From Lentisphaeria bacterium (GTDB lineage Bacteria; Verrucomicrobiota; Lentisphaeria; Victivallales; Victivallaceae): a stretch of 40,979 bases of DNA. The position numbers and the translations under genes were made by a program. Under the pieces are notes generated by a model that was not told where the DNA came from, searched no databases, and saw only the letters and a list, made by a program, of their open reading frames with translations. This document shows, one piece after another, positions 7,665 through 16,736 of the stretch (the stretch's first letter is position 1; the number at the start of each line of letters is the position of its first letter). Location of the stretch: contig JAFVRD010000026.1 of NCBI GenBank assembly GCA_017504435.1, positions 1 through 40,979 on the forward strand. The letters are read 5' to 3'.

Positions 7665-9716
7665 TCACCAGTTTACAGGCGTTAACGTCGCACCTGCCAA
7701 CGGTTTTTCTTCCGGGAACAGCTTTTCAAACGTCATGCAGATTTTGTGGTAATCGTTGAAATAACCATTGGCCTTCAGAAATTGAGAGTGACTCTCCGAC
7801 CAGAATGCCGGTGCCGCAGTCGTGGTCAAATCGATTGCTAATTCTGATTTGCCCTCCGGCAATTCAATATCCCAAACATACGGTCCCCACGGACATTCAC
7901 CCTGTTTTTTACCATTGACCGACAATTCTGCCAATGCCCGCTGCGCCTGCGGCAATTCCAAACGGAATTTTCCCGCTACCGCAGCATCAGCAACGGCAAT
8001 GTAGCGGAGCGTACCGCAAAAATCCGCATCAATTTTTTCCGGGACCGGAATTTCCACCATCCCGTCTGCCGTTGCAGCAAATGCTTTTTGCGCACCTTGC
8101 AGGGTAAATTCAACCGCCCGGACATCCCCGGACTTCTGTTCCGGAACTGCTCTTTTTTGCGCCCGTCCCGGAATAGTCAGCAGAACCATCGCTCCGCCAA
8201 ACGGCAATTCCAAATTCAACATATTTTCCGCATCAGCTCCGGCAGCTCTGCGTTTACCGGTCGCCGGATCATACCAGACATTGAATCCGGCAGGTGCTTC
8301 AAAACGGCACTGCAATTTTTCAGTACCCGAATTGACCAATATCAGCCGTTCCCCGCGCGGAGATTTCAAATGACGGGTCCGCAATGCCGGACAAGCTTCT
8401 GCCAGCCGGATATCCGCCGCCGGTTCGCCGGATATCTCCGGTGCTTCAGGAACATAATCGTAAGTTACCTGGCGGGCGGCAAGTTTCAAGCCTTCCGGGA
8501 AAAGTTCCCCGTCATATTCCCCCCGGCGCAACGCAGTAACCGGAAACGGTACATGCACTTTTATGATCGGAGTTGTCCGGTCAAGTACTTTGGACATGCG
8601 CCGGGTGAAATCAGCAAAGCAATGATAATATTCCCACCGCGGATCAGGCGTAAACAAATTGGAATCCGTAGTCACCTGACGGCCGCCCCGGTTGGAATAA
8701 TGAAACGCCATGGGCGCAATCAAATTCACCCCCATGATCGTCTGCATTGCCGCCACCTGTTTCATTTCCGCCAGCGAAAGATCCGCCCCGTAAACGCCCA
8801 GAGATTCACTGAGAACCATTTTGCCTCCGGCAGCCGATGAAGTGATCCGGGAGAAATCGGTTTCCGGCATCAGCGGATGGATCTGCCGCCAGATCGCATC
8901 ACAGCCGGGAACATCAAAATATGACAGCGGAGTAAAAATATCTCCGGCAAGCAGTTTTCTCATATTTGCCAAACAGTCATCCCCGTTGAAGTGACCGGTA
9001 AAAAGCAGCCCGTTGGCGTGACACCAGTCGCGGATCGGGATCATGAAATTCTCTACGATCAGCGAATTCCATACCTCGCAATAATCCTGACGTGCCTGCG
9101 GATCGTTGTTTTTGAATATCCGCATGACGGCATCGTAGGCATCATATCCTTTTACTTGCCGGAAACGCTCTGCCAATACCGGTGACCACGGCATATCCTG
9201 TTCCGCGGTATCCGGAGCAAATCTGCCGAAAAACGGTTCATCAGTAAACACTCCGGGAATAGTTTTGCCGAATTCATGGGCAAAACGTTTTTTGTATTCT
9301 TCATGTACCATGGAAATAAACAACTGTACCGTTTCCGGATTGAGCAGATCCGGGTGTCTTTCCAATTCAAGAATCTCTCCGGAAGGGATGACGCGGTGCA
9401 TCCGCAAATGGGGAAATTCCCGGGGGATCCTGCCGTTGACGTTGCCGCTGGGCCAACCGCCTTCATCATATATCCATGCTGCCATATCCAGTTCGCGGGC
9501 GCACTCCACTGCGACGCCGAACATCCGGAAAAATTCTTCCGACAAATACCCTTTCATACCGCCGGGAAAGTCATTTGCCCTGAATTCAGCAGGCATCACA
9601 TGAACAAAAAATCCATCCACATGCTGCCGGTGCATTTCATGTATCTGCCGCCGGATCTCTCCAGGCTCAAGAGCATCGTTCCAAAACCAGAAAATCAGAT
9701 TACGCTTTATTTTCAT
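7665..9716 (-). CDS. GH106-like glycoside hydrolase (putative alpha-L-rhamnosidase family), short form
   Basis: About 683 residues. The N-terminal half resembles the GH106 (alpha-L-rhamnosidase) type TIM-barrel proteins: 'FWFWNDALEPGEIRRQIHEM' at the start, 'YDEGGWPSG' near 83-91, 'VFTDEPFFG' near 156-164, 'TGHFNGDD', and 'VLSESLGVYGADLS'. A C-terminal beta-sandwich (about 540-680) has the sugar-binding pattern seen in GH2/GH106 proteins ('LSVNGKKQGECPWGPYVWDI'). I chose the ATG at 9714-9716; a TTG six codons upstream would overlap the GGGG ribosome-site candidate. There is no signal peptide. It is paralogous to the next gene upstream (9900-12239), sharing the DEGGWPSG and DEP motifs. True substrate unknown; many GH106-like proteins are uncharacterised. 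Confidence 0.75.
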   Translation of the reverse strand: MKIKRNLIFWFWNDALEPGEIRRQIHEMHRQHVDGFFVHVMPAEFRANDFPGGMKGYLSEEFFRMFGVAVECARELDMAAWIYDEGGWPSGNVNGRIPREFPHLRMHRVIPSGEILELERHPDLLNPETVQLFISMVHEEYKKRFAHEFGKTIPGVFTDEPFFGRFAPDTAEQDMPWSPVLAERFRQVKGYDAYDAVMRIFKNNDPQARQDYCEVWNSLIVENFMIPIRDWCHANGLLFTGHFNGDDCLANMRKLLAGDIFTPLSYFDVPGCDAIWRQIHPLMPETDFSRITSSAAGGKMVLSESLGVYGADLSLAEMKQVAAMQTIMGVNLIAPMAFHYSNRGGRQVTTDSNLFTPDPRWEYYHCFADFTRRMSKVLDRTTPIIKVHVPFPVTALRRGEYDGELFPEGLKLAARQVTYDYVPEAPEISGEPAADIRLAEACPALRTRHLKSPRGERLILVNSGTEKLQCRFEAPAGFNVWYDPATGKRRAAGADAENMLNLELPFGGAMVLLTIPGRAQKRAVPEQKSGDVRAVEFTLQGAQKAFAATADGMVEIPVPEKIDADFCGTLRYIAVADAAVAGKFRLELPQAQRALAELSVNGKKQGECPWGPYVWDIELPEGKSELAIDLTTTAAPAFWSESHSQFLKANGYFNDYHKICMTFEKLFPEEKPLAGATLTPVNW

Positions 9717-9805
9717 AACTCTATTTATCCCCAAAAAAATTTATATTTGATATTCGTAATTAAAAACATACCGCAATTCACCCGGAAATACCGGAACGGA
9801 GTATT

Positions 9806-9833
9806 ACAATAGCATCTATTCCTGACTTTTCAA
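9806..9833 (-). promoter_or_regulatory. Possible promoter before the short GH106-like gene
   Basis: Minus strand TTGAAA (9833-9828), 16-bp spacer, TATTGT (9811-9806). It suggests that this gene can be transcribed apart from the 9900-12239 gene, 183 nt upstream. Confidence 0.4.
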
Positions 9834-9899
9834 CTTCATATAGAAATATCATTTTGAAAAATTTGAAAAAGAGTCTGCTGCCGGCAGTATTGCAGATTT

Positions 9900-12239
9900 T
9901 TACATTTGCGGTGCTTTGACCGTTACCGGACCGAATAATCCGGATGGCAGAGATTCCTGCTCGAACCAGCGGGAAAGCCGTTCAAACGGGGAGACAAAAG
10001 TCAACTCCTGCTGCCATTTTTTCCAGATCTCATCCGGAGCGATGGCATTGGCAAGGGTGTTGGTTACCCGGATCTGCAAGCGGTTTTTCCCCGGATGCAG
10101 TATGCCGGTCACATCAAAACAATATGGCGGCGCGATCCGGACTCCCAGAGCAATACCATTCAAGGTCGCCGCCGCAATATAATTGACTTTGCCCAAATCC
10201 AGAAAACTGCCCGTACCGGAAAATTCAAAATCCAGAGTGTATTCAGCTTCGCCGCTGAAATTTTTACCGAGAAATTCCGACCAGCTGCCCGGCGCAGCGG
10301 GAACTGCCGGAGCATCCGTGAATTGCTCAATAACATAATCATCACTGCCGACAGAGTATTGACGGAGTTTTTTCAGTGTCCAGCTGCCGGAAAGTTCCGC
10401 AACGGTATTCCCCGGTTGCCGGGGCATTTCCCGGTCAGCTTCCGCCTCCGGCCCGGAGATCAATACGACCAATTCACCCGGCGCAAATCTATGCTGCCAG
10501 ATGCGTGAATTGTACTCCGGCAGTTTTTGGAAACATCCGGTTTCCGGGTCGGCAATGACCGTTTTTTTATCCGGCAATATACAACCGAAATTTTGCGGCA
10601 GTTGAGAGATATTCAAAATGAAATGGATCAACGTACCGTCACTGCGTTCATGGGTGCGGAGTATGAAATTGAAGTTGGTTTGAGGAATATCCAGCAGCGG
10701 TTTCACGAGGTATGTTTCATCAGAACTGATGATCTCCGCACCGCAGGATCTCAAAAATTCCAACCGCTGCTGTGCCGCTTCACTCATTAGAGCATTGGGA
10801 GGCAGGATTATCCGTTTGTAAACCGCCTGACCGACCCGGATCCCCGCCGGATCAATGACAGCTTCGGCGAGAACATCATCATCTATGTAATCAAAATCGC
10901 ATTGCTGTTCCCGTAAACGCTGGGCAATATGTTCCTGCCGTTCACTGGCATATCCGGCAAGCCGCGGCAAAATCTGCAATGACCGGGTATCATAAAAAAG
11001 CGCATTTTCCACTTTGGGTGTGGAGTTGGCGGCAAGGGTGCAGAGCCGGGATGCCCACTTGTGGAATCCGTCACTGTACTGCCATGCGGGATTGACTGCT
11101 CCGAAAAATGGCCGGAGCCCCTCGATGCGCTGACCCCGGGTCGAGGATGGCAAACTTGATGCGGCCAGAGTATTCACCCCGCAGACGATCACATAAGCGA
11201 CCAGAAATCGCATTTGCTGAAATGTCAATCCGGCACCGTAAATGCTGAATAATTCTCCGATAACGTATTGATTGCCGCACTGATGAGCCACGCTTGAGGC
11301 AAATTTCGGGAAAGTATGCAGCCGGTCGCCCTGCCATATCTGCCGCCAGATCAGATCCACTCCCGGCATATCCAATGTCCGCAACGTCCGCATGATCTGA
11401 CCGTAGGTCTGAAAAACATTCCGGGCGGGTTCATCTTCACCATCCATGTGTCCGCCGGAGATAAGACCATGTTCCCGGCACCATTTTTGCAGCGGCTGTG
11501 TAAAACGTTCGGTGAACAGCCGGGAAAGCACGTCATAATAATCCAGCCGGGCGCGGACGGTTGCCGGGTCCATGTGCAACGCCAGAATATCCGGCAGATA
11601 TGGCAGGATATCATAATTTTTACGGGCGGTAAATTCTTCCGCAAAATCCGCGCACCACGGTATCCGGGTCAAAGTTCCGGGAATGTAACCCGGTTCATCC
11701 ATAAACGCAAATTTGATCACCGTACCGAAATCATCCGGGAAGCGGCGGAAATACTCCTCATGGGTGAATTCAATAAACTTTTTAACTGCATCCGGGTGAA
11801 GCATATCCGGCAGAGGGGCGCGCTGCGGATCAATTGATTCGTATTCGACTTTTACTTTGCCGGGGCCGTTGGAAACGATGAATTGCCGGGTGAATTTTGC
11901 CGGATCACTTGCCCATACTTTGCCGCAGGCTCCACCGGATGGCCAACCACCCTCATCGTAAAGGCAGAGTTTCAAGCCATGTTTCCGGCACTCATCAAGA
12001 ATGATCCCGTAACATTGGAAATACTCTTCTGTCAGATAATCCGGAGCCATGGTTGAACCGATATAAGCCCGGAATTTTACCGGAGTCGGATGCGGATAAA
12101 TAACTTTGGCACCTTTGGCGGCAAATTCAGCAACTGTTTTACGGAGATAATCCGGTGACATCTCACTGTTGATCTGCCAGTAATACCCCGGGGTGTTGAT
12201 TGCCGGCGGTTCGACAAAATTTTTCAGCAAATCGGACAT
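9900..12239 (-). CDS. GH106-like glycoside hydrolase, long form
   Basis: 779 residues, no signal peptide. It shares with the neighbouring paralogue the motifs 'LYDEGGWPSGG' (near 93-103), 'FMDEPGYIPG' (179-188), 'SGGHMDGEDE', 'IWRQIW' and 'VIGELFSIYGAGLT', all in the same order in a GH106-type barrel. A Rossmann-like segment follows ('ALFYDTRSLQIL', about 420-540). The C-terminus (about 640-775) is a jelly-roll sugar-binding domain with 'GKNRLQIRVTNTLAN'. It starts 22 nt after the stop of the large secreted protein encoded at 12262-16074, so the two are almost certainly co-transcribed and probably act on one substrate. The ribosome site is weak (GAGATATG). Expected role: removing a deoxysugar such as rhamnose from oligosaccharides in the cytoplasm, by inference. 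Confidence 0.75.
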   Translation of the reverse strand: MSDLLKNFVEPPAINTPGYYWQINSEMSPDYLRKTVAEFAAKGAKVIYPHPTPVKFRAYIGSTMAPDYLTEEYFQCYGIILDECRKHGLKLCLYDEGGWPSGGACGKVWASDPAKFTRQFIVSNGPGKVKVEYESIDPQRAPLPDMLHPDAVKKFIEFTHEEYFRRFPDDFGTVIKFAFMDEPGYIPGTLTRIPWCADFAEEFTARKNYDILPYLPDILALHMDPATVRARLDYYDVLSRLFTERFTQPLQKWCREHGLISGGHMDGEDEPARNVFQTYGQIMRTLRTLDMPGVDLIWRQIWQGDRLHTFPKFASSVAHQCGNQYVIGELFSIYGAGLTFQQMRFLVAYVIVCGVNTLAASSLPSSTRGQRIEGLRPFFGAVNPAWQYSDGFHKWASRLCTLAANSTPKVENALFYDTRSLQILPRLAGYASERQEHIAQRLREQQCDFDYIDDDVLAEAVIDPAGIRVGQAVYKRIILPPNALMSEAAQQRLEFLRSCGAEIISSDETYLVKPLLDIPQTNFNFILRTHERSDGTLIHFILNISQLPQNFGCILPDKKTVIADPETGCFQKLPEYNSRIWQHRFAPGELVVLISGPEAEADREMPRQPGNTVAELSGSWTLKKLRQYSVGSDDYVIEQFTDAPAVPAAPGSWSEFLGKNFSGEAEYTLDFEFSGTGSFLDLGKVNYIAAATLNGIALGVRIAPPYCFDVTGILHPGKNRLQIRVTNTLANAIAPDEIWKKWQQELTFVSPFERLSRWFEQESLPSGLFGPVTVKAPQM

Positions 12240-12261
12240 TTTTCACATATCTCAATCATAT

Positions 12262-15200
12262 TTATTTGATTCGGAAAATCCGGGTTTCGCCAGGACGCAG
12301 TGATAATTCCGGAGTCCGGGTATTTTCAGCTGCGGTTTTACCGGTGAATGCATCAATAAAGGTATGCGCTTTCGGGAAATTCAATTTTTTCACCCCTCCG
12401 TAAGCACTGTGAATCCCCAGCAGATCACTGCCGATATAAACAATGGCATCCGGATCATTGTCGATATAAAAATGCACTCCTGCCGCTCTGGCCAGTTCCC
12501 TGTATAAATCCAGCGGCATGATCCCCAGCGAACAGTAAAAACTGTTCCAGGTGCCGAAACGTTTGTATGCCATCGGTTTGAAACGGGGATCTTTCACAAA
12601 TTCACCGAAATATTCCGCATCCGGATCATCAGGCACCAGGGCGGAATCAGTATTGCCGCTGGAAGCATAAATAACTTTGCCGATCCGCTGGAACAACGGC
12701 TGTTTACCATTCGGAGCCAACCGCATTACCAATGAAATCTGACCGCTTTCGCGCATTTTGATACCGGTCAGCCGTTCAGCATTGCCGGCGGTGCGGGTCG
12801 TGCCATCGATATATCCGCTGTTATGTAAAAATACCAGCAGTTTGCCATCCCGTTTCAGCGCATCAATGGTACGGCGGTGTTCCGGAGTCGGCGCAATGAC
12901 ATTCAGAAAAACATACATTTTGTATTCCGGAAATCCCGGTTTGCCGAGATCACTGAGAAACCAGACATCATAGGGTGCGCCCAGATAACCGAATGCTGAA
13001 TTCTGCCGCACATTGAATCTCCGGCGACTGCCGAATGTGGTATAAATAAAACTTTTTTCATCCGCGATCAGAGCGATCTCCGCCGGAACTGTCTGCCGTG
13101 ACGGATCAACTCCGGCAATTTTGCGGATATTGGCGATGGTTTTATGCAGACCTTTATTTTCAAACATTCCGCCATGAATATCGTACCAGTGCATCCCCAT
13201 GCCGTTCACCCAGCTTTTGAGGAACATTTTACGTGCCTGAGCGGTAAATTCGTAAAGTGTTTCCGTTTTTGCCCAACGCGACGCTCCGGCGATATAGGTA
13301 CGGATATCGGCTTCATCCACAAAAATTTTGTTATGCATCCGGTAGCTGGCTGCCGGAGCTGCGAGTTCGTGGGGATGGCCGACCGGGCGTTCAATGTAAT
13401 CAACGGCAATCAGATAATCAAAATCGGGAGATTTCAAAATTCTTTCAATATCAAATTCTCCCCACTGCAATATTCCGGCGATAGAGAAAAATTTACCGTA
13501 ATAAGCAGATACCAACCGGGTGCGTCCGGTGGATTTTTTGATAACTGCCGCCAAATCGGTAATAAAATCTGCGACACATGAGGAAAACGCGCGATTGAAT
13601 TCGATGATATCCTGATCTTTGGCAGGATCAAGAAAAACCTGAATTGCACTGCCCTGACGCCGTTTTACTTCGGGAATCGCAATAGCGGCAAAATCCGGAT
13701 AACTGGTGTGCCATTGGGCATTCAAATTGGCAATATCGCCATATTTTTTCTGCAGGCAGTCATGAAAATAATTCTGCATAGGCACGCTGTAATCTCCGAC
13801 ATATTTTCTGCCCGGTCCAGCCCATTGCATGAATTGACCGTCATCACCGCCATCCATGCCGATGCCGGCGATCCGGTTATAGTAAGAGCTTTTTTGCAGA
13901 CATTCGATCAAACGGGCAAGAAATGCGGCGGCATCCCGGTGATATTGCCGGGATGCATAGGAGATCTTGTTGATTGCTCCGCGATTTGAGACGTATCTTT
14001 CGCCGGGAAATTTTTTCAGATACCATTCCGGGGCATCGGTGTTTAAGATCACGATAAGATAACTGTCGGGAGCATAGAAAAGTGCTGATTGCAAATAAAG
14101 ATCCAATTCATCGGTATTGACCGAATCATCCGGGTTCCACAACCGGGAAAAGTTCAAATTCAGCTCCAGCAGCCGGACACCAGCTTGATCCAAACCGGAG
14201 GTAAAACGGTAACTGGTAGTATCATTGCGGACATTTTCCGCCCCGCGCTGGGACATCATGGTTTCCGGTTTGCCGTTGATGTGCAGTGTCGGCGTCCCGT
14301 TGATCTTTTTCAGTTCAGCGGTCAGCGGCGGCAAAACCCGGGTACTTCCGGTAACAGTCAACGTACCGGGTTCGACCGGTACAGTCAGATCACGGCTGAC
14401 CAGATTCACCGCATAAGTACTGTTCAGTGCCGAATCAGGAATATTCAACACCCCGCGTAAATATAATTTACCGTCAGCATAAGATATATGCATCGGCATC
14501 CGGTAAAATTCCCGGTCTTTTTTCATCAACTGCAGCCATACTTCCGCTTCCGGGTGAAGTTTGACTCCCGGAGCAGCCAATTCAAAGACCACAGTTGAAC
14601 CGGCAGTGCCTTGCCAATTGCGGGGTACACCGGCAAATTTCACTTCCGGAACCGGAGCATAGTTCCGGTAACGGGTGGCTCCGTAGGGCAGTTGCGGCGG
14701 ACGGGTATTGCTGATGGCACGGGGCCATGCGGAGTGATCAAATTCCGGTTTGCCCCAACCGGGCTGCAGGGTCTCGGAGTATCCCCAGGAGGTATCCGAG
14801 GCAATATACCGGACACTGCCGTCTTTCATTATCAGAGTGAGTTCTCCCATGAATGTTGCGGAATTATTGGGAATATAAGCATCTCCGGCAAAAACATTTT
14901 TACCGTTCCGCAGCAGCGGCAGTACATCATCCACCGCTTTGGGGGTGGCCCAGCCATAGGTACGTCCGAGGTCGACCCCATTGATATAAGCAGTACCGTT
15001 ATTTGAACCGATATACTGGCAGGCGGCTTTGGCGACCTGCGAAAGATCAAGATCAAATTCTTTGACGTAATACACATATCCGCCCTTGCGCGGCGGAGTG
15101 CCCGGCGGCAGAGCGGGAAGCAGCCAGCTGGCTTGCCAATAGTTCGGTTTTAATTTGGGCATTCCGGAATCGCGGTCGATTTTGCGGATGCGCCACGGCG

Positions 15201-16074
15201 GGAATTTACCCGATCGCTCCTGAACAGTAAATGCCACTTCATGAGTATCGCTCAATGTTGATATCGGCAGAGAAAAAGTATTATCTTTCCGGATGTTCAG
15301 CGGCACTGTACGCTTTTGCACTTGTCCGTTTTCATCAATATATTCAATGTCCGCAACGGCACCGGCGGCGGCAGACATCAATTCTCCGGTCAGAGAATTT
15401 TCCGTATCCGGCAGAAAATTCCGGTCAACATAAGCCCGGTTGCCGGTGAAAAATTTTTCCAGAGCCAGAGCTTCGATTTCAGAAGCGGTCAGTACCCGGG
15501 GAAAGAGCATGCTTTTGCCAAGCGCAGCTTTACCGGATTTTGGGGCTGCCCACGCCGGGGGAGTATTGAGCTGCCAGATACGGGGCCGGTCATTGCCGCC
15601 CCAGACAAAATTCAGCCAATGCGAACCTGCCGGTTTGCCGTTGAGCCACAATTTGGTGATGGTGCTTTTGCCGTTGCTCTGCCACGTCAGAGCGAGATGG
15701 GTCCATTGTCCGGCGGCAATGCAGGGGGAACGTACTATGATCTGTCCGCGTTGAGTTTGCAGATCCCGGAACCACAGTACTTGTAAATCGCCATTGGGCT
15801 GACGGTTGAATTCCACTCCCGGAGCAGCGATATCCCGGGAACCCAATTTGACGATACTGTAGAGATTTTTATCCTGTTCGCTCCAGTCGGCAGGATTCAG
15901 CCAGAGCGACAAAGTTCCGGATTCCGGAGCGGCAGCGGTAAAATTATCCGGCAGATACCATGAAGAAGTTTCCGTTGCTCCCGGCAGTACGGCATCCCGG
16001 ATAATAATCGGCGCGGCGTGGAGAATTTCGCAAAAAAGACATAAACTCAGAATTCCGGTCAAAAATTTTTTCAC
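12262..16074 (-). CDS. Secreted LamG + GH42-like (clan GH-A) protein
   Basis: About 1270 residues. I chose the GTG at 16072-16074 because GGAGG (16086-16082) lies 7 nt upstream; a TTG at 16080 would be too close. The start gives a clean signal peptide (MKKFLTGILSLCLFCEILHA). Domains in order: a concanavalin/LamG-type lectin fold at about 30-210, a GH2-type sugar-binding jelly roll at about 315-460 ('YINGVDLGRTYGW'), then a beta-galactosidase-like TIM barrel at about 590-1000 and a GH42 trimerisation-type Rossmann domain ('YKMYVFLNVIAPT'). The barrel has 'VDEADIRT' with Glu921 at the nucleophile position, but 'DGGDDGQF' (G742-G743-D744-D745) where NE would be expected. It is paralogous to the 33660-36464 gene. 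First gene of a two-gene unit with 9900-12239. Confidence 0.75.
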   Translation of the reverse strand: MKKFLTGILSLCLFCEILHAAPIIIRDAVLPGATETSSWYLPDNFTAAAPESGTLSLWLNPADWSEQDKNLYSIVKLGSRDIAAPGVEFNRQPNGDLQVLWFRDLQTQRGQIIVRSPCIAAGQWTHLALTWQSNGKSTITKLWLNGKPAGSHWLNFVWGGNDRPRIWQLNTPPAWAAPKSGKAALGKSMLFPRVLTASEIEALALEKFFTGNRAYVDRNFLPDTENSLTGELMSAAAGAVADIEYIDENGQVQKRTVPLNIRKDNTFSLPISTLSDTHEVAFTVQERSGKFPPWRIRKIDRDSGMPKLKPNYWQASWLLPALPPGTPPRKGGYVYYVKEFDLDLSQVAKAACQYIGSNNGTAYINGVDLGRTYGWATPKAVDDVLPLLRNGKNVFAGDAYIPNNSATFMGELTLIMKDGSVRYIASDTSWGYSETLQPGWGKPEFDHSAWPRAISNTRPPQLPYGATRYRNYAPVPEVKFAGVPRNWQGTAGSTVVFELAAPGVKLHPEAEVWLQLMKKDREFYRMPMHISYADGKLYLRGVLNIPDSALNSTYAVNLVSRDLTVPVEPGTLTVTGSTRVLPPLTAELKKINGTPTLHINGKPETMMSQRGAENVRNDTTSYRFTSGLDQAGVRLLELNLNFSRLWNPDDSVNTDELDLYLQSALFYAPDSYLIVILNTDAPEWYLKKFPGERYVSNRGAINKISYASRQYHRDAAAFLARLIECLQKSSYYNRIAGIGMDGGDDGQFMQWAGPGRKYVGDYSVPMQNYFHDCLQKKYGDIANLNAQWHTSYPDFAAIAIPEVKRRQGSAIQVFLDPAKDQDIIEFNRAFSSCVADFITDLAAVIKKSTGRTRLVSAYYGKFFSIAGILQWGEFDIERILKSPDFDYLIAVDYIERPVGHPHELAAPAASYRMHNKIFVDEADIRTYIAGASRWAKTETLYEFTAQARKMFLKSWVNGMGMHWYDIHGGMFENKGLHKTIANIRKIAGVDPSRQTVPAEIALIADEKSFIYTTFGSRRRFNVRQNSAFGYLGAPYDVWFLSDLGKPGFPEYKMYVFLNVIAPTPEHRRTIDALKRDGKLLVFLHNSGYIDGTTRTAGNAERLTGIKMRESGQISLVMRLAPNGKQPLFQRIGKVIYASSGNTDSALVPDDPDAEYFGEFVKDPRFKPMAYKRFGTWNSFYCSLGIMPLDLYRELARAAGVHFYIDNDPDAIVYIGSDLLGIHSAYGGVKKLNFPKAHTFIDAFTGKTAAENTRTPELSLRPGETRIFRIK

Positions 16075-16094
16075 AATCAAGCCTCCGTTGGGAT

Positions 16095-16110
16095 ATTTAA
16101 ACGTTTTAAT
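16095..16110. promoter_or_regulatory. LacI/AraR-type operator in the leader of the LamG/GH42-like gene
   Basis: ATTTAAACGTTTTAAT is a 16-bp near-perfect palindrome with a central CG, as in LacI-family and GntR/AraR-type operators. It lies 10-25 nt downstream of the -10 box at 16120-16125, at about +3 to +18, a classical place for repressor binding. The GntR/LacI-type regulator at 29358-30455 is the obvious local candidate, but binding is inferred. Confidence 0.55.
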
Positions 16111-16119
16111 GGCATCATA

Positions 16120-16148
16120 AATTTACCACAAATACATTGATTTGTCAA
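16120..16148 (-). promoter_or_regulatory. Sigma70 promoter of the LamG/GH42-like gene unit
   Basis: Minus strand TTGACA (16148-16143), 17-bp spacer, TAAATT (16125-16120). Consensus -35, one mismatch at -10. It should drive the 16074-9900 two-gene unit. Confidence 0.75.
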
Positions 16149-16235
16149 GTCAAAAACTGATTTTTTTAACAAATCAACTTATCTGATCTGTTGTCCGGAA
16201 TTCAGGTGATGCCGCCACTTTGGAACAACTGGAAA

Positions 16236-16340
16236 TCACTCAAAAGGCAATTCAGGTTGGTAACACCGTTTCTGTATCGGCGGGGTGTACGGTTTTTTCG
16301 GAACAGAACGGCTGAACAGGGCAATGATTTTCTTCAACAT
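16236..16340 (-). CDS. Small basic peptide, second of a tandem pair
   Basis: 34 codons, encoding a peptide beginning MLKKIIALFSRSVPKKPYTP and ending QPELPFE. AAAGGA stands 9 nt before the ATG, and the start is 18 nt after the stop of the upstream 25-codon gene, so translation could be coupled. The first ten residues form an amphipathic basic segment; the rest is Pro/Lys-rich. I recognise no family. It shares its promoter region with the divergent WYL regulator. Shortness keeps confidence low. Confidence 0.4.
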   Translation of the reverse strand: MLKKIIALFSRSVPKKPYTPPIQKRCYQPELPFE

Positions 16341-16358
16341 AAGGCAAAATCCTTTCAT

Positions 16359-16436
16359 TTATCTGGTGTTCCATTTGAAAAGCAGCGCGAAAATAAAGAT
16401 AATCCCAAAAATAAAATTGAATATACTTTTTAACAT
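16359..16436 (-). CDS. Single-pass membrane micropeptide, first of a tandem pair
   Basis: 25 codons: MLKSIFNFIFGIIFIFALLF followed by KWNTR. Residues 5-20 form one continuous hydrophobic segment, with a Lys near each end, typical of small membrane proteins (regulatory micropeptides, type I toxins). AAAGGAG lies about 13 nt upstream. A palindromic TATAAT-bearing promoter at 16480-16516 faces this gene with a leader of roughly 45 nt. Function unknown; the second small gene follows 18 nt downstream. Confidence 0.45.
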   Translation of the reverse strand: MLKSIFNFIFGIIFIFALLFKWNTR

Positions 16437-16479
16437 TTTTCTTTTTCAACTCCTTTCCCTGTTTGTATTTTGCTTTTGT

Positions 16480-16516
16480 CTATAATATATTATAGGCAAG
16501 TGGACATCTTGTGTCC
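16480..16516. promoter_or_regulatory. Divergent palindromic promoter/operator between micropeptides and WYL unit
   Basis: CTATAATATATTATAG (16480-16495) is a perfect 16-bp palindrome that puts a TATAAT on each strand. For the minus strand, AGGACA lies at 17 bp spacing, giving a promoter for the micropeptides. GGACA-TCTTG-TGTCC (16502-16516), a perfect 5-bp-arm inverted repeat, covers that -35 box and is a natural candidate operator for the WYL regulator. The promoter prediction is from sequence; regulator binding is inference. Confidence 0.5.
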
Positions 16517-16567
16517 TGTCTTGTTATGAACATAAAAATTTTTGAAATTTTTTTCCGGAGATATGTT

Positions 16568-16705
16568 ATGGCGACCGATAAAAATTGGCTTGATAGTAAA
16601 AATAGACGATTCAATCAACGAAAATCAAGTTTTGCAAGTATCAGGCTGACAGAGTTAACCGGATACGCGCAAGGCTTGACTTTTACAATTGAGCGTCATT
16701 TTTAA
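16568..16705 (+). CDS. Possible 45-residue protein upstream of the WYL gene
   Basis: The ATG at 16568 has CCGGAGA 6-8 nt upstream. The product begins MATDKNWLDSKNRRFNQRKS, is basic, and ends 31 nt before the WYL start. No family is recognised. It could instead be untranslated leader of the WYL transcript. Confidence 0.3.
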   Translation: MATDKNWLDSKNRRFNQRKSSFASIRLTELTGYAQGLTFTIERHF

Positions 16706-16736
16706 TCCAAGTTCCCCATTTTAGGAGGTCGCCAAA

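Noticed and set aside
8088-8840. 250-codon plus-strand frame
   Set aside because: Antisense to the GH106-like gene with no recognisable motifs or ribosome site.
11316-11837. 173-codon plus-strand frame
   Set aside because: Antisense shadow of the long GH106-like gene.
16075-16080. TTG start two codons upstream for the LamG/GH42-like gene
   Set aside because: It would leave only 1 nt between the GGAGG ribosome site and the start; the GTG at 16074 has ideal spacing.
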